DNA of 64,000 bases from Symbiodinium natans (GCA_905221605.1 CAJNDS010000445.1:1-64000), one strand, 5' to 3'. Positions 31,601-41,991 are shown, numbered from the stretch's first letter. Notes: generated by a model from the letters alone, not told the origin. Made by a program: numbers and translations.

Positions 31601-32601
31601 ACAAAGGCATTCCTGTACTCCTTTGTGTTTTTGAGCCAATGTTCCTGCGGCGTTGCTTGTTGAAACGTCCCCGTCGGCGCAATGCGTTGCAGGGTATTTG
31701 ACATGTCAGGACAGCGATCGCGAAGACGTGATCACCTTCAAATCGGTACAGTCACTCTTGATCCTCGGCCGCGGTTAACATGGGACGCCAACCTCAGTGC
31801 CTGTAGTTGTGAGATGATGCAACAAGTATGCGTCCCAGCGGAGGACTATTCTCGTGCCAATGGGTGATCGACGGGCAGCGGTCCCGGCGCAGCTGCATGC
31901 TCCCTGCGCTTTCACGTTTCTGCCGTATGGATTGGGCTTGGATTCTCGCAGGGCTTACCGGGTATTCTTGCGCTTGCTTTAGCATGCTTTGGTGGGATTG
32001 TCCAAAATAGGCCCCCCGACCTCCGGTAGCTTTTGAGCTGGGCAGCAGATTGCGGAGTCACCGGAGTAACGAACATCAGGTCCTCCAGTTGGCAGAGATA
32101 TGGCACAAGAACGTGGACGTGCCCAGAAAGAATCAAGACCTGCAGGCCTTTTGGGGGTGTATGGTAGTATGGATCTGAGCATGTGTGTTTTTGGGAGATT
32201 GGCCATGTTTTCCCTAACTCAAGCTTCGCATGAGATGTCGGGGAGACCATCTTGCACGCTTCAGACCTGGACCTTGGACTTTCCAGACTTCCTGATGCTG
32301 ATGCATGCCTTGCCCGGGGCTCGCCGGCTGGGGAGCTACTCGTACTTGTCTCGCTGTCTGACTAACTTGGCCAGCGAAATCACTCGCAATAATGTCGATC
32401 GCTTTGAACCTCTGAAAGCAGGCCTTTAATTCTCGGAAGCGCGTGAAGTAGCAGGATGCTACGGCTGAAGCGAGCGGCGCACCAACATCCCCTGGCCATG
32501 ATATGGTGTTCTGATTTTCTGCTTCGAGGCTGGAGGCGGATTTCTGCGGCATCAAGGCCAAAAGTGCTGCTGCCGCCTTTGCCAAAGCTTTTCTCCGCAA
32601 T
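24918..32601 (+). CDS. Multi-EF-hand (calmodulin-like repeat) protein gene
   Basis: A string of small exons encodes EF-hands alternating between N-type (loop followed by EL or LL) and C-type (loop followed by EF or DF), as in calmodulin lobes. Up to ten are seen. Canonical loops are DRDGSGSIEAAE, DLDNSGELDLGE, DVDGSGALSFSE, DVSNAGSISLAE, DSDGSGTISASE and DSSGDGKLNFHE. Degenerate loops are DDEQTGALETDQ and DSDREDVITFKS. Two more hands are recognised only by their flanking helices. Most introns are phase 0 and several donors are GC. EF-hands bind calcium and switch partner proteins, and nothing shows membrane or catalytic domains here. The pieces could also be two or three adjacent genes. I favour one because of strand, order and alternation. 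Sub-blocks are listed separately. Confidence 0.6.
25886..26318 (+). CDS. EF-hand pair 2 (exons 25886-25951, 26022-26072, 26134-26318)
   Basis: FKHAYNLYDDEQTGALETDQ begins a hand whose loop has Glu at 3 and Gln at 12, probably a poor calcium binder. AILGYLGYEMNLEVQHM is the exiting helix. AANRMLEEVDVDGSGALSFS then gives a canonical hand followed by EFLIFMRTLCSMLQRKEG. Introns are GT-AG and phase 0, and the last exon ends AAGAG|GTGCAACG in phase 2. The intron 26073-26133 is only 61 nt, and a third of it is a run of about 20 G. Confidence 0.8.
26384..28290 (+). CDS. EF-hand pair 3 (exons 26384-26453, 26537 to about 26603, 28218 to about 28290)
   Basis: Exon 26384 joins in phase 2 and reads EDELERLSSLPAGDKEDCKG. 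Exon 26537 reads DLLTGLLRIMGYVPDKEALI, the second helix of an N-type hand whose loop I could not join cleanly. Exon 28218 reads VDVSNAGSISLAEFLKLAV, a C-type hand with Asp1, Asn4, Gly6 and Glu12. The long gap 26.65-28.2 kb contains a TIR element (27921-28041) and no convincing exon. An exon with the missing loop is probably unrecognised. Confidence 0.6.
27921..28041. mobile_element. TIR element, GGTACCCC family, copy 1
   Basis: The termini are GTTCCCAAAAGAGGTACCC and GGGTACCCCTATTTTGGGAA. GAGGCATA occurs on both sides (left about 27915-27922, right about 28034-28041) and looks like an 8-bp target duplication. Related copies are at 32600-32712 and 62752-62870, with partial ends near 30722-30795, 36617-36640 and 57828-57855. 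Confidence 0.7.
29050..29246 (+). CDS. Exon(s) between EF-hand pairs 3 and 4
   Basis: After GCTGCAG the frame reads QHSMAFLGMGRAFTDKARED, FCEFYRRPKLGKTIKGAIVE and CSWHCALQSLLK, ending at A|GTACGG. It may be one exon or two separated at GGATG|GTGAAG. No family resemblance is visible. By position it would be a linker of the EF-hand protein. Confidence 0.45.
29425..31179 (+). CDS. EF-hand pair 4 (exons 29425-29456, 29653-29740, 30952-31042, 31105-31179)
   Basis: A 32-nt exon (GFSAEEVEGMQ) joins in phase 2 to FSTYDSDGSGTISASELRLL, a canonical hand. Exon 30952-31042 (MPKEMLPEIATDPKSRPELI) joins in phase 1 to AAQTDSSGDGKLNFHE and then FLKLMRANLS, another canonical hand. Phases agree at all three joins. 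Exon 29653-29740 ends CAG|GTTTCGGGTTTAGGG, exon 30952-31042 ends G|GTTTAGGG, and CCCTAAA arrays lie upstream of both, so telomere-type repeats touch four splice junctions here. Confidence 0.85.
30158..30700. repeat. Purine-rich direct repeat and GGGAGACTCTGG tandem
   Basis: GAGGAAGAAGAGGACGGAAA-type blocks occur at about 30190 and 30565, with GAAAGAAAGAAA tracts. Between them GGGAGACTCTGGG and GGGCACT recur three to four times with a period near 29 bp (30320-30405). No gene is seen. Confidence 0.7.
30805..30945. repeat. CCCTAAA/CCCCAAA array
   Basis: CCCTAAA mixed with CCCCAAA, CCTTAAA and CCCTATA variants. A block of about 55 bp (CCCTAAGCCTAAACCCC...) is repeated once. The array ends next to the EF-hand exon at 30952. 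Confidence 0.9.
31387..32601 (+). CDS. EF-hand pair 5 and tail (exons 31387-31461, 31710-31773, about 32070-32141, about 32265-32320, about 32533-32601)
   Basis: LPFTKHQIRDFRELFLEH joins in phase 0 to DSDREDVITFKSVQSLL, a hand with Ser at position 12 and therefore likely non-binding. VLQLAEIWHKNVDVPRKNQD follows. TWTLDFPDFLMLMHAL is the second half of a C-type hand with Asp at 12. LEADFCGIKAKSAAAAFAKA is a last coding-like piece that stops against a TIR element at 32600. Only the first join is secure. The true stop was not identified. Confidence 0.55.
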
Positions 32602-32712
32602 GATATGGGATTTCCCAAAATAGGGGTAACCCTTTTTTGCCCCAAATAGAATAGAATCCCCTTAAAGGGGCCCGCCAAAAGGGTACCCCTATTTTCGGGG
32701 CAACCCCCATCT
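32600..32712. mobile_element. TIR element, GGTACCCC family, copy 2
   Basis: TTTCCCAAAATAGGGGTAACC on the left faces GGGTACCCCTATTTTCGGGG on the right. The left end abuts the coding-like piece AAAFAKAFLRN. No clean target duplication or AG was found at the right end. Confidence 0.7.
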
Positions 32713-32719
32713 GCATATG

Positions 32720-33590
32720 CTGAGCACTGAGCACCATGGAGCGCACGTCGTACGACACAAGGTCAGCGAGATGCAGAGAACGAAGTCCAAAGGCAAAGAG
32801 TTCCCAGCCTAGACTCCCTTGAAATGAAAGTTGAAAGGGGTTTCTTCTATTCTTGTCTAAACTCATCTTCAGTTTCGTTGAACCTGCCCTAAATATTCTT
32901 AGGCGACTCTGAACTTGCATGGACCCGAGGCCTGGACAAGGCAAACTAAAGCCGTCCTTTACTTTGCCAGCTGCCGACTTAGCCATGCGCTGTGCATGAA
33001 ATCGTCAGAGTGGCCCCGAGATGAGTAGCTCATGTAATTTGAGCCGTTCCTTGCTTCCTAGCGGGTGAGGCAACATGCAGAAAGTCCGCATGTATTTGCA
33101 TACACGCAGCAAAAAACCAAGGTGACGGCCACTTCATTCATGCTGGATGATGACGAGATCATCCAATCATCCCACACGCTTCACCGGCCATTCTGAAAGT
33201 CCACCCTCTCCCAACCCTTCCAGGTTCCCAGTTTCCAGCTTTGTACAAATGGATTTGATGACTGACAAGACGTCGTTGTCGGAATGCCTAAAATTTCTTC
33301 GCTGATCCACAACAGGCGGCTGAATTAGGACGCTCGGACATGGATCTTCGAAGAAGAGAGCTGAGGAAAATCAATCGACGACTCCTGGCATGTGGTGCGA
33401 CAGCATGCTCTAGCATGGTGTGAACGACAGCACGGCTCAGCACCGATGTCTTTGCATGGATAATATCGGCACTGCAGCCGCTTTAAACCAAATTTGTCTC
33501 AGGATATTGCATGTGGTCCGCTCATTTGGCAATCACGGTCGTAAACAGTCTTATTACCTTTTTGTGTGTACATACAGACATATAGTGATG
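32720..33590. other. No assignable gene
   Basis: Only short frames without family resemblance or good splice context. Possibly the 3' flank of the EF-hand gene. Confidence 0.4.
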
Positions 33591-33599
33591 TTGGACTTC

Positions 33600-34125
33600 C
33601 AACGACTCTCAGCGTAGAACTTGTCCTCGGACACCCACATCGAGCCAGACAATTCTGTAGAAGCAGTGCGCAGAGTAGATGCCAGCCAAGTTCACCATCG
33701 CCGAAAGGTTCACTTCCCATCCTCTTCTATACCTCGCAGCACGTCGTAGCATCACTGCCATCAATGGTAGGAAGGCAGGTTGGCTGAAGCCATGACGACT
33801 TCAACATCTTCTGAGTTGCCGCATGCCAAGCCTTGCCCAGCATGGTATTTTCACAGCGTCTGTACTTGGAGGTTCATGGTAGTTATTAACCAGTTTGAAC
33901 TGTATTTATGACCCATTGAGTGCCCTAATAAAGTTCTACTTGGGTTATAAGTACAGTTATGATTGGGTTCATGAGTACTCTGAACCTCCAAGTAGGGCCA
34001 GGGCCTTGCATCTCAGGCTGCGGGGCCGGGCGAACCAACAGTCTTGCCCAGCGCGGCTTCGGCTGAACTGAGACGCGCTGTGACATGTGCGATTGAGAGC
34101 TCCACTGTTGAAGTCCACTTTTGAA
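33600..34125. repeat. Dispersed repeat, copy 2
   Basis: Colinear, diverged match to 18120-18560. It carries an extra stretch of about 120 bp that includes GGGTTATAAGTACAGTTA, a word also present near 19710 in a different context, so this copy may contain a second inserted element. Confidence 0.6.
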
Positions 34126-34129
34126 CCTC

Positions 34130-35290
34130 AGAACTTCGAGCTTGCAAGAATTGGCCAACTCGACCTCATGTAGTCACGACTTGCTAGTCGCTCTTCAGAG
34201 CAGCACGTCCCCTGGTACTGCTCAGGTTCTCAGAATTTCATGCCGGCGTAGACGAAGAAGAAGTCGACAGCAGCGTGCTCAGTGGCGCGGGGAGGGTGGG
34301 GGCGGGGCCTGTTCCAGTTCCCTGGCCCACATGTCCCCCGCCTCATCCATGCCGTTCTTCCTGGGGTGCTGTGTAGAATGCATACTGGCCATGCTGTGCA
34401 TTCCACGGTTCACCGCTTAAGGCCTTGCATCAACCGCTGATCAAGCTTTATGGCAGCGGCACAGCTTGCAGACCAAAGCATATCCTCCCTGAGAATCCTC
34501 CTCGGCATGTCTTCGTTCAAAATTTGAACGCCATTGCTTTTCCAAATTCTCCTTCTGGTCCTCATGCGGCGCTCTCTGGCTGAGACCGTTGAAACTAGGT
34601 GCATCTCGAGTTCGGAGGGGCGCAACAAAAAGCCGGTACCAATCCCTACATGTTTGTATGTATGGGTAAGACGAAGTCTCAGCCTGCTTAGTGCTCTCGG
34701 TCTCCTTCACGTGGCTTCACAGAAGTTTCCCGAGACAACCATAGATGGGCATTCGCAATTCGGGCTGCTCCATGAGTGTGTGTGTGGCTGACGAGCACTG
34801 AGGTCAAGCCGGCGTGCTTTCCCTCGGAGCAGGGCACGCAAGGCCTTGCCCTGGGCTCAGCGCCTCACTGTTTTCTAGATGTTTCTCGATCTGCTGAGCA
34901 TGCCCTGAGAGAGCGCCTCAGGTGAGGAGGGGGAAGGCAGGGAGCGGACGGAATCTATAGGCTTGCGCAGTCCGCAGCTGAGTTGAGTCTTGGGGCCCTA
35001 GATTGGGATAAGACATCTCCTGGTGTGACCTTGCCTCAGCTGCCTCAGCTGCCTCGGCCTCTGAACTGCTAAGGTTGGTTTGAAGATCAAGTGGGTGCGC
35101 CACGACCTGTCAGGACCTGCCTGTGCTTGTTTTCTTGCTTTCACACATGGAGGGTTGTTCTACAAGGTCCTTTTTAAGGTATGCGCCGTAGGGAAAAGAG
35201 TCCCTTCCAAAGGGGAATCCTGCACAAACAAGGTAATCCACCCTGTTGCCTCTTATGCCCTAATCCCTAAAACAGCGCGCACTCTGGAGA
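34130..35290. other. Unassigned stretch with weak exon candidates
   Basis: Frames on both strands around 34440-34710 look mildly coding (on - : KENLEKQWRSNFERRHAEED). No acceptor/donor pair or domain decides between them. Confidence 0.3.
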
Positions 35291-35580
35291 TCTAAACCCT
35301 AAACCGTGAACCCTGAACCCTAAAGCCCTAAACCCCTAACCCTAACCCCCAAACCCCAAACCCCAAACCCCAAACCCCAAACCCCAAACCCCAAACCCCA
35401 AACCCCAAACCCCAAACCCCAAACCCCAAACCCCAAACCCCAAACCCGGCCCAAACCCCAAACCCCAAACCCCACACCCCAAACCCCAAACCCCAAACCC
35501 CAGACCCCAGACCCCAGACCCCAGACCCCAGACCCTAGACCCTAAACCCTAAACCCTAACCCTAAACGATAAACCCTAAG
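35290..35580. repeat. Homogeneous CCCCAAA heptamer array with CCCTAAA edges
   Basis: About 25 units of CCCCAAA (35340-35500), then CCCCAGA units, bordered by CCCTAAA on both sides. The unit sequence changes in blocks rather than at random, which indicates local homogenisation. Confidence 0.95.
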
Positions 35581-35694
35581 CCTGCCTGAAGGGCTGGATT
35601 CCGCACCCCGGAAGCACAGGGGCGTCGTGATGCTGCGCTGGAGAAGGCCACCCGGAGAAACCGAACTGGGGATGCTTTTCCGAACAGAAATTAG

Positions 35695-35995
35695 GATTTA
35701 GGGCTTAGGGTTGAGAGTTTAGGGTTTAGGGTTTAGGGTTTAGGTCTAGGGTGGATCCTTTTGGAGGTGGTTCCCACATTTTTCGGGTTTAGGGTTGGGG
35801 TTTAGGGGGGGGGGGGGGGGGGTGGTCCCCATATTATGGGGGGTTCTCTTAACGAGGGTCCCCTTTTGGGGGTCTATAGTTTTATGGGTGCCGTCCAGAG
35901 GACCCCGCTAATGTAGAGAACTACCAGGCTAGGGGGTTTGGGCTTAAGAGACCTATGCAGAGGTTCCTATAGGGTTTAGGGTTTAGGGTTGAACC
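35695..35995. repeat. TTTAGGG units, G-run and an inverted-repeat-like piece
   Basis: TTTAGGG units at 35696-35745 and 35785-35800 run into a G-run (about 35807-35822). A stretch ending GTAGAGAACTACC (35930) resembles the end of the element at 55144-55242. TTTAGGG returns at 35970. Confidence 0.6.
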
Positions 35996-36185
35996 CTCGT
36001 TTTGGTTGGCTTGAAACCAATCGGATCGAAGTGTTCAAAACAGCTAAATTAGCAGATCTTTAGAGCTTCAAGTTCGCGACAACATGAATTGTACACTGCA
36101 GAAAAAGTGAAAGATAAAGTGGTTGATATTCTTGATTGTATTTGGTGAGTTTGAGTCGTTTTTGTTAATGTAATATTCGTTTATT

Positions 36186-36456
36186 ATCTTTACTCTTTAC
36201 TCTTTACTCTTTACTCTTTACTCTTTACTCTTTACTCTTTACTCTTTACTCTTTACTCTTTACTCTTTACTCTTTACTCTTTACTCTTTACTCTGTACTC
36301 TGTACTCTGTACTCTGTACTCTGTACTCTGTACTCTGTACTCTTGACTCTTGACTCTTGACTCTTTGCTCTTTGCTCTTTGCTCTTTGCTCTTTGCTCTT
36401 TGCTCTTTGCTCTTTGCTCTTTACTCTTTACTCTGTACTCTTTACTCTTTACTCTT
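36186..36456. repeat. CTTTACT-type heptamer array in variant blocks
   Basis: Seven-base units run in consecutive blocks: TTTACTC (about 15), TGTACTC (about 8), TTGACTC (3), TTTGCTC (about 9), then TTTACTC again. The period equals that of the telomere-type arrays, but the sequence is unrelated. Confidence 0.95.
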
Positions 36457-36710
36457 AGTTCTATCACGTTTTTGTGGCATTTCGAATTTCAAAGACTTAA
36501 ACACAACAACTATAATTCGTGTAACGGCTGTCAAGCAGGCAAATAATTGCAAAATCTATTCTGTTTTCTACTATAAATCTAGAACAGGGATTATAGAAGC
36601 TTTGGGTTATGTGGAGGGTACCCCTATCTTGGGAAATACCAAACTGGAAAGAAGTGAGGGAAACAACAGCAAGAGTGAGCAGCGCGGTACTACTCCAAAA
36701 GTGTGCTCAG

Positions 36711-37453
36711 CAAGCGAGTGCTTCGAATCAAGAGTGCTTTCACGGCAGGTTCATCGCATTGAGCGGGCCTGAGTTCACAAGCTTGTTTGCGCCCTTCATG
36801 GACATCTCCAGCACTTGCCAGCACTGAAGGCCGGTCGGTGCGACATCTCCTTACATTCTGGGGCGCCAGTCCGCACAGCAGTGCCAGGGCCCTAGAATCA
36901 GTGGGGAAGCTACCTGTACCGAATGGCTGAGTGATAGGCGAGAGTGCTCTGTGCTGTTGTCAGGGATGGGCCGACCCGGCTGGCCCAGGTCTTCGCCGGA
37001 CCTGCAAGCAAACAGCTTGCCACTGGAGTCCACGAAGGCCTCATCAGAGGAGAGACCAGTGTACTGTGCACTAGAAATATCTACAGACCCCGCACCCCCT
37101 AAACCCCTCAACTGCTCAATTCGCCCAGAACGTGATATCACAAACTGAAACCCTCCATGCCCCAAACCAGCGAAGGAGGGACTGACGGGAGCGCCGTCCC
37201 TCAGCCCAGCGCCATCATGCTTCCAGGCGGCTGAGTGATGTCTACTTTTTTTTGTTTCCTTCCGTGCTTTCTTGACTACAGCTGCATGCACCGCATGTTC
37301 TGTGTGCGTACGATGGTGTCCCGGAATGTCCCGGAACTCAAGCTGAAGTACAGCCTCAGACACATCCGAACAGGCCTGTGGCGACTGCAATGGCAAGCTC
37401 CTGGCCAGGAAGTTTGCGAGGGTCCCAGCAGGTCAGCAACGAGGTCTGAGTAG
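36711..37453 (+). CDS. Three terminal-type exon candidates, unknown gene(s)
   Basis: About 36711-36827 reads ASNQECFHGRFIALSGPEFT, then SLFAPFMDISSTCQH and stop. About 36963-37147 reads SPDLQANSLPLESTKASSEE to a stop. About 37283-37453 reads MHRMFCVRTMVSRNVPELKL to TAG. Each follows an AG acceptor. The opposite strand is also open for 181 codons over 36851-37396, so strand is not certain for the second. Three stops in a row mean they cannot all be last exons of one transcript. Confidence 0.35.
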
Positions 37454-37787
37454 ACAAGACTAGATGGGCTCATGCCGACAAGTATCCTAGGTAGCATAAG
37501 GGGGACCCTTAAAGGGAACCCCTTCTTAACCCTCTTCTGGCTCTCTTAAACAGGGACCTTATTCAGAGGGTCTATATCCCCAAGGCGCCCCCTAATCCTA
37601 TCCCCTAAAGTATCCATTGGGCTTCGCGGCAGCACGTCGGGTGATAGAAGCTCTGGGCTTTTGTTCTGAGATGATGTTCATCCAAGACTTCCTGGGCAAC
37701 GACTTAGGCCAGTCCTTTACACACGCAGACTGCTTCCCTAAAACCTCAACTCGAAGCCTCCAAGCCCTGCATGTTTTTTTGTGACAG

Positions 37788-40643
37788 GAGTGGCGGATCC
37801 TGGCTTCCAGGATCCCGAGAACGCCGTCATCATTTTCGATTGGGATGACACGTTGCTCCCCACGACGTGCCCTTTTCTGAGATTGCGCGGCACGTTCCTA
37901 GGTGCATCCCGTAGCATAAGTGGTACTCCTAGTACAGCGTCAACAGCCATGATCGCCTGGACCTTGTCACAGGTACATCCTGAACACGGTGATTCCCTCT
38001 TTGCCTGAGGAAGGCACATTCCGAAGTCGCCTCATCCCCACAGCACAACGCACCATCCTACGACCTGCCCAGATCGCGCTGGAGTTATTCCAGAGTCTTC
38101 GCCTCACCAGGCGGTAGGGAGGGTAGCTGCCAGGGAAATTCTTGTCAGATCTTTATGCATGCCGGGGTGCAGAACTCACTTCGGTAGTGCTGGGCAATCT
38201 GAAAGCCACCTAATTACATCCTACCATGTGATATGGAACCGGATTGCAATTTGGGGGTTCATCATGCGGAAAGCACTTTGTCGAGGGACGACTATCCTCC
38301 GGTAATGAACCCCGGAATTTGAAGATCCGTTGCAGCATATGGCAGCTATGGTTGCCACAGCTGTGCGCTCCAGAGCCGTTCCGGGTGCCTTTTTGAGATT
38401 TGTAGCTCAAAAGCTAGTCGCGCAACGGGCGGAATCCCAAAATAGGCTTTCCCTGGATGATTCCGGGTTGTTTGATGAATCAGTGCCTTGTCTTACTGCC
38501 CAAGGCGCAAGGCCCAAGGCGCAAGGCCCAAGGCCCAAGGCGCAAGGCCCAAGGCCCAAGGCCCAAGGCCCAAGGCCCAAGGCCCAAGGCCCAAGGCCCA
38601 AGGCCCAAGGCCCAAGGCCCAAGGCCCAAGGCCCAAGGCCCAAGGCCCAAGGCCCAAGGCCCAAGGCCCAAGGCCCATGCACGTGTCCTGGACATGCCCG
38701 CCAGGCGACGCTCGCTGCCCATGCGCATCTTGTGGGGTTTCTGGTGCGAGCGGCACGAAAGGTGGCCCGTGTGGCGATTGCCTGAGCCTCGGCAGCCTCG
38801 GTGTCGGGATTTCATCAAAGAATGTCACCGACTCCTGTTCTCCAAATAGCTGAATTCTACCGTGAATATAGACCCAAGTGGACTGTTAAGGTGTCCAACT
38901 CCCTGAGCCCCTGGGTGGAGGCATCCTCAGTACCGGCCTAAGCCCGGCCGTTCCTTTTTGCAGAGTGGGCGCTGTCCAAGGGCTTAGAGCTCTGCTAACA
39001 AAGATCCAAGCCTGGTGCAAGATGGGCCTCTGGCCTTTGCAGGAAAACATAGGAAGCCACAGTGGTAAACGTATATCGAGATGTGTAAAACAGTGTATAC
39101 ATATACACACATACAGCTGTGTCACGTCATGTCACGTCATGTCATCCACATCAGGAGCCCGCTTTGAGACGCCCTAATCTCAAGCCCCGACTGCCTCCCC
39201 AGGCCCGGTACCTTCCAGGACTTGACTTGGAGGGCCTTCTCCAGGAATTGGATGTGTGGGAGCCTTGTGGTGACCCGGGCCATTCTTGCGGGGGGCTTTC
39301 AGGAATTGATTGCCGACACATATCCCGGTGCTCGAGGCCTATATACTATGCTCGCAGGCATCTGCCAAACATATCCGTCACCTACAAGGCGAGCAGCTTC
39401 AGCAGTTCATCAGACAATGTGTCAAGGCAGTCTCAATCGTGAGGTGAACAAGTGGGACGTCCACCTGGATCGTTCCTCTGGTGGTCGCATCGGTGGACCC
39501 CCTAAGACTCAAACTTGTCATCACTGGATATCACTGGCATCGAACAAACGAAGTAGCAGCGTGGCATATGTGGCACGAGCCCGCATGAGATCACAGTTCA
39601 TGAGGGTTAAAAAGCTAATGCTCGCATGGCTTGAACTTGAACCTGTTATGCCCTGAGGCGTGGACATCATCCCGGAGTTCGACGGCTCGTTGGCCGTTGC
39701 ACGCATCGAGGCGCCGATTTTCTGAGCTCTCAAGGGCCTTAAACGCCTTCAGAGCATTGAAGGCCCCTAAGCCCCCAGTCCACCCTCCCCGCTTCCCTTG
39801 GCGCCTAAGGATGGTGGCTTGATGGACGCTTGGAACAAGCAGCATCCAGACCAGGAAGTGCAGCCTGGGGATCGCTTCCAAGAGGCCAGAACTCGCGGGA
39901 GGGCTGTTCGCGTGGACGGTTTGGGGGTGTTGGGGTTGAGGAAGGGAGGGGGGGGGGTGGGGGGGATGTTGGGGTTGGGGATGTTGGGCATGTTGGGGTT
40001 GGGGATGTTGTGGGGGGGGGGGGGGGGGGGGGGGGGCAGGGCGGCCATTTTAAGTGCGAGCACAGCCCTTGGCCCATCGCCTGCGAGGTGAATGGCTCCA
40101 ACCAGCATTTGGCAGCTGAGTGCCGGAAGATGCAGCCCTTGCGGATCACTGTGTATCGGGCCGTGCTGTCCTTTGGATCTTCCACCGACGCAGCTTGATG
40201 ACGTAGGTGACCAGCGTTTAGCAGCTCCTTTTCGCAGGCTGTGCGAGCAGGGTCCAAGTGAAGATGCTGACCTGGAAGCGGCTTTTTGGCACTCCAACAG
40301 CGCTGTAGTTACTCAGGTGCCAGACCGGGACCCCTATGTCGAGGCCAAGCGCATTGACATGGTGGCATGCTTGGAGAAGTTTTACGGGCGACACCCGGAG
40401 TGGCGACAGAACGTGCCCTGCCTGGAAAATTGGGGGGACGGTCCATGCGCACGGTGGGGAATGACCGTGAGTAGTCACGACGAATAGTCCCAAGGTCCTT
40501 TCCATTGGCGATGCTTGCACAGAGCAGCAAGCCATCAAGGAGGTACCTTTTGCAGCTGCGCCTAAGTGCCCTCAGGAGCTGTGTGTGGAATCGCAGGTTC
40601 TCCACCAGGAAGCAAACGCTTCGGAGAGGTTCCTGGGCATCTG
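37788..40643 (+). CDS. HAD-superfamily phosphatase-like gene
   Basis: Exon 37788-37901 carries motif I in VIIFDWDDTLLPT (catalytic DxD followed by T). Exon 38850-38929 reads YREYRPKWTVKVSNSLSPWV, matching the strand with the motif II Ser. Exon 39203-39253 reads ARYLPGLDLEGLLQELD. Exon 39358-39438 reads KHIRHLQGEQLQQFIRQC. Exon 40238-40412 has VEAKRIDMVACLEKFYGRHP with the motif III Lys. Exon 40495-40542, joined in phase 0, has VLSIGDACTEQQAIKE with the motif IV GD...E. The order I, II, III, IV is that of HAD phosphatases, which use the first Asp as nucleophile. Substrate and location are unknown. The frame after 40542 is open to TGA 40643, so the last exon may not need splicing. PDZ-like exons lie between motifs II and III. 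Confidence 0.7.
38500..38676. repeat. CCCAAGG heptamer array
   Basis: About 25 units of CCCAAGG with CGCAAGG variants at the start. It is open in several frames on both strands (AQGPRPK or LGPWALG repeats), which is an artefact of a period not interrupted by stops. It lies in an intron of the HAD gene. Confidence 0.95.
39658..40198 (+). CDS. PDZ-like domain exons inside the HAD gene region
   Basis: Exon 39658-39710 reads VDIIPEFDGSLAVARIE and ends GAG|GCGCCG. Exon 39810-39884 reads DGGLMDAWNKQHPDQEVQPG, then DRFQE, and ends GAG|GCCAGA. Exon 40088 onward reads VNGSNQHLAAECRKMQPLRI, then TVYRA. The junctions are phase 0 and give a complete PDZ-like fold: strand, GL...WN loop, PGDR..EVNG, helix, last strand. 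It is close in pattern to the domain at 6579-6945. The last exon can stop at TGA 40198, making this a separate small gene, or leave by a donor after VYRA into the HAD exon at 40238. Confidence 0.75.
39925..40037. repeat. G-rich intron with GTTGGGG units and long G-run
   Basis: GGGATGTTGGGGTTG words repeat and end in about 25 consecutive G. It fills most of the PDZ intron and could form G-quadruplexes. Confidence 0.85.
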
Positions 40644-40649
40644 AAGGGC

Positions 40650-41515
40650 GGAGGACCTGACTTCCTGATAGCAATTGATTGACTGCCTGGCTTAAAGACA
40701 GTTGTATCATGTACCGCATGTTGTATTGGTGTTGCGCAGCAATATCGTGCTCGTATGATGTACCTGGTCCATGAAAGGTCGACGAATGCGAGACTGCCCC
40801 TTTGCAAGACAGTCAGAGCCCAAGGATAGGAGCCTGTCGAAACAGAGGTATCTTGCACTTACGTGGCTTTCCAAGATGAACACCCATACCATCTCGCACT
40901 AGAGCACTAGGGTTTAGGACTTAGATGAGATGCACCATACTTGTATCAGGATAGGCTAAGCATCGGCAAGGCAATCGAGAAGTTTAGGGTCGACGTAAGC
41001 CCTGCAGCACCTGACCTGAATCCGTAGTGATCTATTGTTGAAGGGGCACAAGCCCTGTAGGAGTCTGCGGTCTAAAGCCTGGAGTCGCAATGAGCTAGTA
41101 GGGGCCGTGCCCGAACCCTGAGCGGGATCCCCAAAAGCAGGGACCATGATTTACAGTACACAATAACAGAATAGCTGACTTTTGCAGAAAACTGTATATG
41201 TAGCGAGAGAGGGAGAGTTTCTTGTTGCTCGTCATCCTGCATTGTGAGGCCCGTCGAGCACGCCAGCAAGAGTCAAACTTGCTCAGGTGAACCTCATTGA
41301 TACTCCGACGCTGGAACAGCTCAGCAACGAGCTGCGAATCTTATTGGTCCGGCACCTGTAGCATCTCGCAATGCTGCTAGGGAAGGGAGGTGGGAGGTAA
41401 CAAGAGCATTCGCCAATAACTCTGAGCAGAGTCGTTACGAGTTTTTGCAGCAACCAAAAAGGTCTGGCTGTCACACATGGTGCAGTACCACAAGGACGGG
41501 AGACCAGCAAGACAT
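40650..41515. other. No assignable gene
   Basis: Only isolated heptamer words (40905) and weak frames. Nothing supported. Confidence 0.4.
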
Positions 41516-41768
<253 letters not shown>

Positions 41769-41991
41769 CAGCGCGATATGTGTTTTCCTGCCAGGGTTTT
41801 CCTTATTGGCAAACGTCGCATAACTAGAAGAAAACTCCCCCCGCCCCTGTCTTCTCGATAAATGGACACACTCCAGCGCATATCAGGACTTTGACCTGTT
41901 CATGGACCAGCCAGCGTCCTCAGAACAGGGCATTCCATCCTAAACTCGACTGCTCTCCGTGATTTGCTGGGCTGGAGATGTTGTAAGCTCT

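Noticed and set aside
36851-37396. 181-codon open frame on the - strand
   Set aside because: Both strands are open here; acceptor-preceded + frames with stops fit the direction of surrounding genes better, though strand remains undecided.
38407-38853. GPWALGL and AQGPRPK repeat proteins on both strands
   Set aside because: The CCCAAGG heptamer array has no stops in several frames, so the repeats are automatic. Only short flanking pieces could be coding.
39335-39372. PIYYARRHLP read as a HAD-family strand
   Set aside because: The stretch looks like the end of an intron (TATACTATGCTCGCAG acceptor), and the following frame shifted by one (KHIRHLQGEQLQQF) is a better exon.
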